A stretch of DNA of 64,000 nt from Methylobacterium phyllostachyos. Lineage in GTDB: Bacteria; Pseudomonadota; Alphaproteobacteria; Rhizobiales; Beijerinckiaceae. The stretch spans positions 62,001 through 126,000 of the forward strand of contig NZ_FNHS01000007.1 of the NCBI RefSeq assembly GCF_900103445.1. Direction: 5' to 3'. Both the position numbers and the translations under genes were made by a program. Positions 51,992 through 60,802 of the stretch are shown in pieces; within the stretch, counting starts at the first letter, position 1, and each line of letters opens with the position of its first letter. The notes below the pieces were generated by a model. That model saw only the letters and a list, made by a program, of their open reading frames with translations, did not search any database and was not told the DNA's origin.

Positions 51992-54900
51992 TCAGCCGGC
52001 GCGTTCCCGGGCGGTGCGGATATGGTCGAGGAGATCGCCCGCCAGCGCCGCACAGGCGGCCGCGTCGGGACAGGGCCGCTTCCAGACCACGCGGCCCTCG
52101 CGCAGGATCACGCCGTCCGTCACCGGCAGGGCGGGCAAAGGCCGGTCCGGCCTGAGATCGGCCGCCACGCCCTGCGGCCCGGCGCGGAGCCGGGCGACGC
52201 CCAGCTCGCAGCAGGCCGCGCGCAGCCGCGCCAGATCGAACAGCGCGAGCATGGGGGCGGGAGCCATGCCGAACCGATCCTCCACCTCGCCGGCCAGGGC
52301 GTCGATCGCCTCGGCCTCGCGCAGGCGCAGGAGCCGCGTGTAGAGGCTCAGACGGATCTCCGGCTCCGGCACGTAATCCTCGGGGATCCGGCTCGGAAGT
52401 CCGAGGTCGATCTCCGGGCTCCAATCCTCGGCGCGGCCGCCCTTGGCGTCGGTGAGCGCCAGTTGCAGCAGGTGCTGGTAGAGACCGAGCCCGACGAGCT
52501 TGGCGTGGCCCGCCTGATCCTCGCCGACGAGATCGCCGGCCCCGCGCAGGTCGAGGTCCCGGGCACTCACCGCGAAGCCGGCGCCGAGGCGATCGAGGGC
52601 CTCCAGGGCGCGCAGGCGCTGGAGCGCGGCCGGCGGCGGGGGCGCGGCCGGGTCACTCAGCAGGTGGACGGTGCCGCGCCGCTGGCCGCGGCCGACGCGG
52701 CCCCGGAGCTGGTGGAGCTGCGCCAGCCCGAATTTCGCCGCCTCCCAGACCAGCATGGTGTTGGCCCGGGGCACGTCGAGCCCGCTCTCTACGATGGCGG
52801 TGGCGAGCAGCACGTCGCCGTCGCCCTCGGCGAACCGGACCATCACCTCGTCCATGGCGGAGGGCTTCAGCTCCCCGTGCGCCACCAGGATCGAGAGGTC
52901 CGGCACGAGGGCGCGCAGCCGCTCGGCCATCGGGGCGATGTCCTCGATCCGCGGGCAGACCACGAAGCTCTGGCCACCGCGCCGGTGCTCGCGGATCAGC
53001 GCCTCGCGCACCGCTTCCGCGTCGTAGGGCGCCACCACGGTCCGAACCGGTTGGCGGAGCGCCGGGGGCGTGGCCAGGACGCTGAGGCTCTGGAGGCCGA
53101 CGAGCGCCGCCTGCAGGGTACGGGGGATCGGCGTCGCGGTGAGCGTCAGCACATGGCCGCCCTCCGCGAGGCGGCGGAGATCCGCCTTCATCTTCGCGCC
53201 GAAGCGCTGCTCCTCGTCGATCACCGTCAGGGCGAGGTCGGCGAAGGCGACGCCCTTGCCGGCGAGGGCGTGGGTGCCGACCACAAGCCGGATCGAACCG
53301 TCGGCGAGCCCCGCCTTGACGCGCTTGGCCTCGGCCGGCGCCACGAGGCGGGAGAGCTGCGCCACCTCGATGCCAAACCGACCGAAGCGGCGGCGCAGGG
53401 TCTCGGCGTGCTGGCGGGCCAGGACGGTGGTGGGGGCGATGAGCGCGGCCTGCTTGCCGGAGAAGATCGCGGCCGCCAGCGCCCGCAGCGCCACCTCGGT
53501 CTTGCCGAAGCCGACATCACCGCAGACCAGCCGATCCATCGGCCGGCCGGAGGCGAGATCGGCCATCAGTTCGTCGATGGCGGCGGCCTGATCCGGAGTC
53601 GGCGCGAAGCCGAAGCCGGCGGTGAAACGCTCCATGTCGTTGGCGGGCGGCGCCAGGACCGGCGCGTCCGTCTCCCGGCGGGCGCGGGCGGCCTCCAGCA
53701 TGATGCGGGCCGTGCGCGCCATGGTGGCCTCGGCCTCCAGGCGGCGGCGGGGCCAGGTGCCGCCGTCGAGCTTGTCGAGGGTGACGGCGTCAGGCTCCGG
53801 GCCGTAGCGCCAGATCCGGTCCGCCTGGGAGACCGGCACCATCAGGATCGCGTCGCCGGCAAAGCGCAGGCGCAGGGCCTCGGAGGCCTCCTCGCCCTGC
53901 GTGGCACCCGAGGTGGCCACCGGCTCCAGCCCCTCGAACACGCACAGGCCGCGGTCGCGGTCGACCGCGACATCGCCGGGGCGCAGGTCGACCTCACCCA
54001 TCGGCAGGATCGCCCGGGTGCCGCCCGTGATCGCGGCGTCCGGCCCGAACAGGTCCGCGGCGGCGATGACGGTCGCGCCCTGATCGGGCACCCGGAACCC
54101 GGCCCCGAGGGGCGCCTCCAGGGCGAGGACATCCCCGGGGGTCGCCTTGGCGACGTCGGTCCAGGCGTCGATCAGCCGGATCGTGCGCTCGGTGATCCGC
54201 CCGGTCTGGCGCACGAGGCGCCGCAGCGGCTGGCGGCTGCCCGCGAGGACGATCACGTCGCCGGCCTTCAGCCGCTCGCGCAGCAGCTTGGCGAAAGCGG
54301 TGCCTGGTCGGCGCTCCCGGGCGAAGGACGGCAGCGCCAGCGATTCTGCGGCCTCCTCGGTGGCGGCGATCCGGTCGTGCGCCGCCACGATATCGCGCCA
54401 CGCCTGTGGCGTGAGATAGAGGCCCGCCCCGGCCTGCCCCCGACCGCCGAGCCTGCCCTGCGCCTCCGTCATCTGCTCGAACACGGCATCGATCCGGGCC
54501 TGGGTGCCCTCCTCCACCACGAGGCGCGCCTCGGGCACGTAGTCGAGCAGGGTGACGAGACGCGGATAGTAGCGCTCCAGCCGGTGCTCCTGGCCGGTGA
54601 AGGGCTCGAAGCTCTGGCCGGAGCCAGGCTCCAGGATGATCTCGGTGGCCGGGTCGATCACGAGTTCGTCCGCCTCGGCGACCGAGCGCTGCGAGATCGG
54701 GTCGTAGGAGCGGATCGCGGTGACATGGCCGTCCGCGTGCTCGATCCGGCATGGCCGTGATGCCGCGGCGGGGAACACTTCCACGGTCCGCCCCCGGACG
54801 GCGATCTCGCCGGGCTCGTCGACACGCTCGTCGAGGATATAACCGAGGCGCTTGAGGTCGGTGGTCGCGGCGGCGACGTCGAGCGGATCGCCGACCCGAA

Positions 54901-55288
54901 GCGTCACCCGGGCCGAGGCCCAGGTCTCAGGCGGGGGCACCCGCTGGATCAGGGCCGGGGCCGTCGTCAGCACGAAGTCGGGCAGCGCGTCACGGTCGGT
55001 CAGCCAGCGCATCACGGCCGCCCGGGCGCCCATGGTGGCCCGGGACGGCGAGGCGTGGTCGAAGGGCAGGCAATCCCATTCGGGGAAGACCACAACCCGG
55101 GCCTCGGGGTTGAGGGCCCGGAGGGTTGCGGCCAACTCCTCCAGGCGGCGGCCGTCCCGGGCGACGTGGACGAGGGGCGTGGTCCCGGCGGCGTAGCTCA
55201 GGAGTGCCACCGCGAGGGCGCCCGTGGGCATCAGCGGCGCGTCCTCGGCGCCCTGCTGCACGCCCAGTTTCAACCTGCGATTGGCCAT
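51992..55288 (-). CDS. Divergent Mfd-like transcription-repair coupling helicase
   Basis: A 1098-residue protein with the Mfd domain order: UvrB-like N-terminal region (VVVFPEWDCLPFDHASPSRA), a short CarD/RID-like region (DVAVDRDRGLCVFEGLEPVA), a DExx helicase (Walker A VCGDVGFGKTEVAL near residue 586; DEEQRFG near 691; TATPIPRTLQ) and the translocase motif with TRCF C-terminus (VESGLDVPRANTM, QLRGRVGRG). The RNA polymerase interaction part is clearly shorter and differs from standard Mfd (usual HVDHGIGRF is absent). It is therefore probably a paralogue or an unusual Mfd, with a real Mfd expected elsewhere in the genome. The ATG at 55288 is used. Confidence 0.85.
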   Translation of the reverse strand: MANRRLKLGVQQGAEDAPLMPTGALAVALLSYAAGTTPLVHVARDGRRLEELAATLRALNPEARVVVFPEWDCLPFDHASPSRATMGARAAVMRWLTDRDALPDFVLTTAPALIQRVPPPETWASARVTLRVGDPLDVAAATTDLKRLGYILDERVDEPGEIAVRGRTVEVFPAAASRPCRIEHADGHVTAIRSYDPISQRSVAEADELVIDPATEIILEPGSGQSFEPFTGQEHRLERYYPRLVTLLDYVPEARLVVEEGTQARIDAVFEQMTEAQGRLGGRGQAGAGLYLTPQAWRDIVAAHDRIAATEEAAESLALPSFARERRPGTAFAKLLRERLKAGDVIVLAGSRQPLRRLVRQTGRITERTIRLIDAWTDVAKATPGDVLALEAPLGAGFRVPDQGATVIAAADLFGPDAAITGGTRAILPMGEVDLRPGDVAVDRDRGLCVFEGLEPVATSGATQGEEASEALRLRFAGDAILMVPVSQADRIWRYGPEPDAVTLDKLDGGTWPRRRLEAEATMARTARIMLEAARARRETDAPVLAPPANDMERFTAGFGFAPTPDQAAAIDELMADLASGRPMDRLVCGDVGFGKTEVALRALAAAIFSGKQAALIAPTTVLARQHAETLRRRFGRFGIEVAQLSRLVAPAEAKRVKAGLADGSIRLVVGTHALAGKGVAFADLALTVIDEEQRFGAKMKADLRRLAEGGHVLTLTATPIPRTLQAALVGLQSLSVLATPPALRQPVRTVVAPYDAEAVREALIREHRRGGQSFVVCPRIEDIAPMAERLRALVPDLSILVAHGELKPSAMDEVMVRFAEGDGDVLLATAIVESGLDVPRANTMLVWEAAKFGLAQLHQLRGRVGRGQRRGTVHLLSDPAAPPPPAALQRLRALEALDRLGAGFAVSARDLDLRGAGDLVGEDQAGHAKLVGLGLYQHLLQLALTDAKGGRAEDWSPEIDLGLPSRIPEDYVPEPEIRLSLYTRLLRLREAEAIDALAGEVEDRFGMAPAPMLALFDLARLRAACCELGVARLRAGPQGVAADLRPDRPLPALPVTDGVILREGRVVWKRPCPDAAACAALAGDLLDHIRTARERAG

Positions 55289-55678
55289 ACCGATCCAAAC
55301 CCATGTTCCCGTGCCGCCAACGCAGCATGGGCCGCCGGGGCTCCCGGGCGCGGCGATCCAATCCACAGCGCCGCGTTCGGCAGTGCGCTCCATCTGCTGG
55401 AAACGGGCGCTGGCCGGAACACGAATCCGTGATCGTCGGTTGGGGCGTCCGAGATTCGGGGCGAGGCGCTAGCGACAACCGAACATGAGCGAAGGTTTTA
55501 CGACTTCGAATTGAGTTACCACACGCCACGGGCATCTGCTGCCATCCGCCGCGCGCGTGCGCACCGCGGCGGAAGCAGAATCTGCTCCATTGGTTCAAGA
55601 GCTTACCCCCACACACACCATTCGTTGGCCGTATCGCTGGGTCGGAGTTGCATGGATCCACTTGGGAGGGTCGAAGGC
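55289..55678. other. Intergenic region between divergent helicase and kinase
   Basis: 390 bases without an assigned gene. It holds the divergent promoters; short frames exist but no protein character is seen. A GGGAGGG ribosome binding site sits at 55664-55670. Confidence 0.45.
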
Positions 55679-58546
55679 GTGGGCTATGACGCCCCCGTGT
55701 CGCGGACCCAGACAATGCCCCGCCCGTCGGGTTTCGAGCCCCAGCATCCCCAGCGTCTCGCCGCCCTGCGGGCCTACGCGATCCTCGACACGCCCCCGGA
55801 ACGGGCGTTCGACGAGATTGCCGAGATGGCCGCACAGGCCTGCGGCACGCCGATGGCGCATATCAACTTCATCGACGCCGACCGGCAGTGGATCAAGGCC
55901 GCTGTAGGCCACGCCCGGCAGGCGATGCCGCTCGAACTCGGCTTTTGCACCGAGGCGATGCGCACGGACGGCATCCTGATCCTGCCCGACCTGGCGGCAG
56001 AGCCGGATCGCGCCGCCAACGCCCTCGTCACCGGGGAGCCGCACCTGCGCTTCTATGCGGGCGTCGCGCTGGTGACGTCCGACGGCTGGGCCATCGGCAC
56101 CCTCTGCGTGCTCGACCGGGAGCCGCACACGCTGACCGACCAGCAGGTCTTCGTCCTGAAGGCGCTCGCCCGGGCGGTGATGACCCAGCTGGACTCCCGC
56201 TGCGCCGAGGCCACCCTGCGCCGCACCGAGGAGCGCGACCGCTCGCTGTTCGCCTTCCTCAACGCCGGCTTCTGCATCGTCGAGATGATCTTCGACGCGG
56301 ACGACCGTGCGGTCGATTACCGCTTCCTGGAGGTCAATGCCGCCTTCGAGAGCCAGACCGGCCTGACCGGCGCGGTCGGCCGCACCATGCGGGAGCTCGT
56401 GCCCGGCCACGAGCAGCACTGGTTCGATCTCTACGGCCAGGTCGCCCGGACCGGGGAGCCGGTCCGGTTCGAGCAGCAGGCCGCGGGCCTCGGCCGCTGG
56501 TACGACGTGCACGCCTACCGGGTCGACGGGCCGCTGCGGAACCGCGTCGCGATCCTGTTCAACGACATCACCGAGCGCCGCCGGAGCGAGATGGTGTTGC
56601 AGGCGCGGGAGGCCGAACTGCGCCTCGTGGCGGACGCGATGCCGGTGCTGATCGCCTTCATCGACCGCAATCTCGTCTACCAGTTCGCCAACGCCGCCTA
56701 CGAGACCTGGACGGGCCAGTCCGCCAGCCAGGTCGTGGGGCGGACCGTGATCGACCTCCTCGGCCCCGAGGCCTTCGAGGCCCGGCGCCCCGCTATCGAG
56801 CGGGCGCTCGCGGGCGAGGAGATCCGGCACGAATGGGCCTGGACCTTCCCGGACGGCGGGAGCCGCACCGCCGACACACGCTACCTCCCGCGGCGCGGGC
56901 CGGACGGGCAGGTTGATGGGTTCTACGTCTTCGCCCACGACGTCTCCGAACGGAAGCGGGCCGAAGACCTGCTCCAGTCGCGGGCGGAGCGCCTGGAGGC
57001 GCAGGTCGCCGCGCAGACCCGGGACCGCGACCGGGTCTGGACGCTCTCGCCGGTGCTGAAGGTGGTCTGCGACCGGGACGGGCGGGTCCAGTCGGTGAAC
57101 CCCTCCTGGAGCCGGGCGCTCGGCTGGTCCGAGGCCGAGACCCTGGGCCGGGCAGCCCTGGATTTCATCGCGGAGCCGGAGCGCGAGGCCGCGCGGGCCG
57201 CCCTGCGGCCGCTCTGCGAGGACCGGCGGGTCGAGGACGTGGAACTGGCCTGCGTGACCCATTCCGGCGACCGGCGGCGCGTACTCTGGACGGTCGTGCC
57301 GGAAGACGGGCTGTTCTACGGGTTCGGCCGCGACATCACCGAGCAGCGTCAGGCCGAGGAGGCCCTGCGCCAATCGCAGAAGCTGGAGGCGATCGGCCAG
57401 CTCACCGGCGGCGTGGCGCACGACTTCAACAACCTGCTCACGATCATCCGCTCCTCCATGGAGTTCCTGCGCCGGCCCGACCTCGCGGAGGAACGGCGCC
57501 GCCGCTACCTCGACGCGGTCTCCGACACGGTCGACCGGGCCGCCAAGCTGACCGGCCAGCTCCTCGCCTTCGCCCGGCGGCAGGCGCTGAAGCCCCAGGT
57601 GTTCGACATCTGCGCCCGGCTGCGCAGCATCGCCGACATGCTGGATTCGGTGACCGGCGCGCGGATCCGCGTCACCATCGACCTGCCGGAGACACCCCGC
57701 TACGTGCGCGCCGACGAGAGCCAGTTCGAGACGGCCCTGATCAACATGGCGGTCAACGCCCGGGACGCCATGGACGGGGAAGGCGGTCTGACCCTGCGCC
57801 TCGACGCCGACTGCCCGATGCCGCCGATCCGCGGGCATGCCGGCGCCAAGGGGCCGTTCGTAGCCGTGCGGGTCTCCGACACCGGCGCCGGCATCCCGGC
57901 TCCGGATCTCGGGCGGATCTTTGAGCCGTTCTTCACCACCAAGGAGGTCGGCAAGGGGACCGGGCTCGGCCTCTCCCAGGTGATCGGCTTCGCCAAGCAG
58001 TCGGGCGGCGACATCGACGTGGCGAGCGCGCTGGGCGGCGGGACCACCTTCACCCTCTACCTGCCGCAGGTCGCGGCCCCCGCGGCGACGGTCGAGGCCG
58101 GCCGCGACGCGCAGCCGGAGACGGAGCCGCAGCGGGGCCTGTGCATCCTCGTGGTCGAGGACAATCTCGGGGTCGGCCGCTTCTGCACCCAGATCCTGGA
58201 GGATCTGGGCCATGCGCCGGTCTGGACGAAATCCGCCGAGGAGGCGCTGGCCGAACTCGACAGCACGCCGGAGCGCTTCGACGTGGTGTTCTCGGACGTG
58301 GTGATGCCCGGTATGGGCGGCGTCGCCCTCGCCCGCCGGCTGCAGTCCAATCGCCCGGATCTGCCGGTGGTGCTGACCTCGGGCTACAGCCACGTCCTGG
58401 CCAAGGACGACACCCACGGCTTCGCCCTGGTGCGCAAGCCCTACTCGGCCGCGCAGCTCGCCCAGGTCCTCTACGAGGCGGCCAAGGGGCGCGGCCCATC
58501 GCGGGCGCTACGCCGCCTTCCCGTGGAAGGTGCGGCGCAGGAGTGA
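55679..58546 (+). CDS. Hybrid histidine kinase with GAF and PAS domains
   Basis: A 955-residue sensor kinase. The GTG at 55679 has GGGAGGG 8 bases upstream; a longer frame from 55511 is open but not supported. Domains in order: GAF (about 25-165, AILDTPPERAFDEIAEMAAQ), three PAS segments (for example FCIVEMIFDADDRAVDYRFL, LVADAMPVLIAFIDRNLVYQ, VVCDRDGRVQSVNPSWSRAL), HisKA with phosphoacceptor H581 in GGVAHDFNN, the HATPase (VSDTGAGIPAPDLGRIFEPF, GTGLGLSQVIGF) and a C-terminal receiver with D873 in FSDVVMPGMGG. There are no transmembrane helices, so it is cytoplasmic. The sensor input is unknown. Confidence 0.93.
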   Translation: MGYDAPVSRTQTMPRPSGFEPQHPQRLAALRAYAILDTPPERAFDEIAEMAAQACGTPMAHINFIDADRQWIKAAVGHARQAMPLELGFCTEAMRTDGILILPDLAAEPDRAANALVTGEPHLRFYAGVALVTSDGWAIGTLCVLDREPHTLTDQQVFVLKALARAVMTQLDSRCAEATLRRTEERDRSLFAFLNAGFCIVEMIFDADDRAVDYRFLEVNAAFESQTGLTGAVGRTMRELVPGHEQHWFDLYGQVARTGEPVRFEQQAAGLGRWYDVHAYRVDGPLRNRVAILFNDITERRRSEMVLQAREAELRLVADAMPVLIAFIDRNLVYQFANAAYETWTGQSASQVVGRTVIDLLGPEAFEARRPAIERALAGEEIRHEWAWTFPDGGSRTADTRYLPRRGPDGQVDGFYVFAHDVSERKRAEDLLQSRAERLEAQVAAQTRDRDRVWTLSPVLKVVCDRDGRVQSVNPSWSRALGWSEAETLGRAALDFIAEPEREAARAALRPLCEDRRVEDVELACVTHSGDRRRVLWTVVPEDGLFYGFGRDITEQRQAEEALRQSQKLEAIGQLTGGVAHDFNNLLTIIRSSMEFLRRPDLAEERRRRYLDAVSDTVDRAAKLTGQLLAFARRQALKPQVFDICARLRSIADMLDSVTGARIRVTIDLPETPRYVRADESQFETALINMAVNARDAMDGEGGLTLRLDADCPMPPIRGHAGAKGPFVAVRVSDTGAGIPAPDLGRIFEPFFTTKEVGKGTGLGLSQVIGFAKQSGGDIDVASALGGGTTFTLYLPQVAAPAATVEAGRDAQPETEPQRGLCILVVEDNLGVGRFCTQILEDLGHAPVWTKSAEEALAELDSTPERFDVVFSDVVMPGMGGVALARRLQSNRPDLPVVLTSGYSHVLAKDDTHGFALVRKPYSAAQLAQVLYEAAKGRGPSRALRRLPVEGAAQE

Positions 58547-58669
58547 CGGCACCTGATCGGGGCGGCGAGGTCCAGGGTTGAGCGCGCGCTGCACGCACCC
58601 GGGAAAGGGTCGTGCCACGGATCGGTGAGCCCCCGTCAACCAAGCCCCGCGCCTCGGGATGCCCGAGCC

Positions 58670-58694
58670 GGAACAACCCCGCCCCTCTGGGGTT
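58670..58694 (+). promoter_or_regulatory. EcfG-like promoter of the small RNA, GGAAC-N16-GGTT
   Basis: GGAAC at 58670-58674 and GGTT at 58691-58694 (consensus GGAAC-N16/17-CGTT, one mismatch). Transcription would begin near 58701, just before the first hairpin of the small RNA. The same stretch could also form a hairpin (AACCCC/GGGGTT). Confidence 0.45.
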
Positions 58695-58700
58695 GACGCA

Positions 58701-58792
58701 GTGCAGCACGACGATGGCGTCGTCGCGCTGCTGCCCCTCGTGGGCGTTTCCTCCCTAGACTTCGGACCGCTCCTCGAGGGCGGTCTTTTTTT
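58701..58792 (+). ncRNA. Small RNA resembling the alphaproteobacterial suhB/MmgR (alpha-r8) family
   Basis: About 92 bases with three signature parts. First comes a long hairpin, GCAGCACGACGA / TCGTCGCGCTGC at 58703-58731, with one mismatch. Next is an open stretch with an anti-Shine-Dalgarno motif, TTTCCTCCCTAGACTT at 58748-58763. Last is a strong terminator. The order hairpin, CCTCCCT, terminator is the known layout of the suhB/MmgR family, which binds mRNA ribosome sites. It is preceded by an EcfG-like promoter. The exact ends are predictions. Confidence 0.65.
58765..58792 (+). terminator. Factor-independent terminator of the small RNA
   Basis: GACCGC (58765-58770), loop TCCTCGAGG, GCGGTC (58780-58785) followed by seven T. 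It could also serve the upstream kinase gene if that transcript reads through. Confidence 0.9.
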
Positions 58793-58873
58793 GTCCAACC
58801 GAGATCAACGCAGCCCGCGACAGAACGTTCTCAGAAATCTCTTATCGTTTGCCGGCCGCTCCGTGGATCTGGC

Positions 58874-59878
58874 TCATGCTTCCAGGGCGAGCAGCGCGAA
58901 GGTCGCCAGCCAATGCTCGCCCATATAGTCGCCCGCCACATGCGGAAGCCCCGCCGCCAGATGCACCTCGGCCGCCGCGATCAGCAACGGCCGGCGGGGA
59001 TCCTCTGGAGGCAGGGCAGCGGCCAGCGCCCGGAAGCACCACGCCCGGCTGAGGTTCAGCCCGTCGAGATGGGCGATCTTGCCGTCGCTGCGATCCATGA
59101 CCTCGGCCGGGCGGAACAGGGTCGCGGGCCGGCCCGAAGCCAGATCGGGCAGGAACCGGTCGAACCAGGGCCCGAACCGCTCCGGCGGGAGCAGGCGGCG
59201 CATGCACTCGGCCTCGATCAGCGCGGAGGACAGGAAGTCGTCGCCGCCCGGCTCACCCCAGGCGGGGCATGCCTCGTCCGCTCCGTACCAGCGCTCGGCC
59301 TTCTGCAGCAGCAGGGCCCGGAGCGCCGCATCCCCCGCCCCCTCGGCGTAGTCGGCCGCGAGCCGCAGGGCGAAGGCGGTGTTGAAGTGGGTCCCCACCC
59401 GCACCGGGTAGGCGGCCAGCGGCAGGAAATCGCGAATGCGTTGGACCACGATCCCGGCGAGCGGCGCCAGTGCCTCGGCCCAGCGGGGCTCGTCTAGGTG
59501 GGCGAGTTCGTCGGCGAGCTTCAGGAGCCACGCCCAGCCGTAGGGTCGCTCGAAGCCCCGGGCGGTGGGCTGGCCAAAGTAGGCGCATTCCCCGGCGACC
59601 TTTTCGAAGGTCAGCTGCGCGTCGAAATGCGCGCGGATCGCGCCCGCCTGCACGCCCTCCGGGAACAGGCGCAGCACCCGGGCGAGCAGCCAGTGGGCGT
59701 GAACGCAGGAATGCCAATCGTAGCTGCCGTGGAAGACCGGGTGCAGCGCGGCGGGGGTGCGGGCATCCTCCGGCCCCGCCAGGACGTGGCCCGGCTTGTT
59801 CGGGTATTCCTGGGTGACGTGGCCGAGGGCGATGGCCGCGAAGCGGGCGGCGATCTCCGGGGTGAGGGCGGGCGCCAT
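58874..59878 (-). CDS. DUF2891 family protein
   Basis: A 334-residue protein with the marks of the DUF2891 family: HPVFHGSYDWHSCVHAHWLL, YGWAWLLKLADELAH, RVGTHFNTAFALRLAADYAE and WFDRFLPDLASGRPATLFRP. The H-containing motif near the N-terminus and the conserved Trp/Tyr pattern suggest an (alpha/alpha)6-barrel fold as in glycoside hydrolase-like enzymes, but no activity is established for the family. No signal peptide. It stands alone, convergent with the small RNA. Confidence 0.85.
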   Translation of the reverse strand: MAPALTPEIAARFAAIALGHVTQEYPNKPGHVLAGPEDARTPAALHPVFHGSYDWHSCVHAHWLLARVLRLFPEGVQAGAIRAHFDAQLTFEKVAGECAYFGQPTARGFERPYGWAWLLKLADELAHLDEPRWAEALAPLAGIVVQRIRDFLPLAAYPVRVGTHFNTAFALRLAADYAEGAGDAALRALLLQKAERWYGADEACPAWGEPGGDDFLSSALIEAECMRRLLPPERFGPWFDRFLPDLASGRPATLFRPAEVMDRSDGKIAHLDGLNLSRAWCFRALAAALPPEDPRRPLLIAAAEVHLAAGLPHVAGDYMGEHWLATFALLALEA

Positions 59879-60030
59879 CGCGGGACTCCGAGTAGTGCGG
59901 GATTCCGGTTTTGGAGGGTTTGGCTTAGCGCGTTCGCGCGCGGCCGTCAGGGCATCGGGACGCTTTGCCGGCGCGCGGGAAGATCGGCTATCGACAGCAC
60001 CACCGCCTAGCCGGCCTCACCGGAAGCCCC

Positions 60031-60786
60031 ATGCGCCGCGCGCTGCTCGCCGTCCTCCTCGCCGCCCTCGTGGTTCCCACGCCGCTCGCGGCGGCGCCCG
60101 ACCCGAGCCGCGATGTCCTCTGGGCGGCGCTGAAGACCTGCGTGCTCGCCAAGCGGCTCGCCAACCGGACCTTTCCCTGCCTCTCGGTCGATCTGGGCGA
60201 CGGCGAGCGTCCGGGCACGGCGGTCCTGCGTGCGCCGGGGGAGCCGACCCACAGCGTGATCATGCCCACCGACACGGTGGCGGGCCTGGAGGCGCCGGTG
60301 CTGCGGGGCCCGCGCGGGGCCGCCTATTGGCGGGCGGCGCTGGCGGCGCGGCCCTTCGTGGCGGACGTGTTCAAGGGGAAGCTGTCGCCCGCCGCGGTGG
60401 GGCTCGCGGTCAACTCGGCCCGGGGCCGCAGCCAGGACCAGCTGCACATCCACCTCGATTGCCTGCGGCCGAGCGTGCTGGCGGCCCTGAAGGCCCACGG
60501 CCGCCAAGTCCAGCGGCGCTGGAGCCGCTTCCCGGTGGCGCTTGCCGGCGACCGCTACTATGCCCTGCGCGTGCCGGAGGCGGAGGCCGAGCGCTTCAAC
60601 CCCTTCGCCGCCCTGCACGGCCTGCCGGGCGCCCGGCCCGACCTGCACCGCACGAGTTTTGCGGCGGTGGCGACGCAACCGGGCGATCCCGAGCCGGGCT
60701 ACATCCTGCTGGCCTACCGGGCGCCGAGTGCCAGCGCCGAGGATGTGCTGGACCACAGCTGCACGGTCGCCGACCGGGGCGCCTGA
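60031..60786 (+). CDS. cdh: CDP-diacylglycerol pyrophosphatase
   Basis: A 251-residue exported or membrane-anchored enzyme that hydrolyses CDP-diacylglycerol to CMP and phosphatidate. The signal peptide is MRRALLAVLLAALVVPTPLA. Family marks are VLAKRLANRTFPCLSVDLGD, SVIMPTDTVAGLEAPVL and the HIT-like active site QLHIHLDCLRPSV. The ATG at 60031 with GGAAG upstream is chosen; the ORF is open upstream. It ends 17 bases before the convergent LysR gene. Its role is in phospholipid turnover; its cofactor or partner is not apparent here. Confidence 0.9.
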   Translation: MRRALLAVLLAALVVPTPLAAAPDPSRDVLWAALKTCVLAKRLANRTFPCLSVDLGDGERPGTAVLRAPGEPTHSVIMPTDTVAGLEAPVLRGPRGAAYWRAALAARPFVADVFKGKLSPAAVGLAVNSARGRSQDQLHIHLDCLRPSVLAALKAHGRQVQRRWSRFPVALAGDRYYALRVPEAEAERFNPFAALHGLPGARPDLHRTSFAAVATQPGDPEPGYILLAYRAPSASAEDVLDHSCTVADRGA

Positions 60787-60802
60787 GCGATCCTCAATCG
60801 GT

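Noticed and set aside
52022..54760. Plus-strand frame of 912 residues opposite the helicase
   Set aside because: Shadow of the Mfd-like gene, with no start context or protein-like motifs.
55595..58417. Minus-strand frame of 940 residues opposite the hybrid kinase
   Set aside because: Shadow frame in GC-rich DNA; the plus-strand kinase domains are unambiguous.
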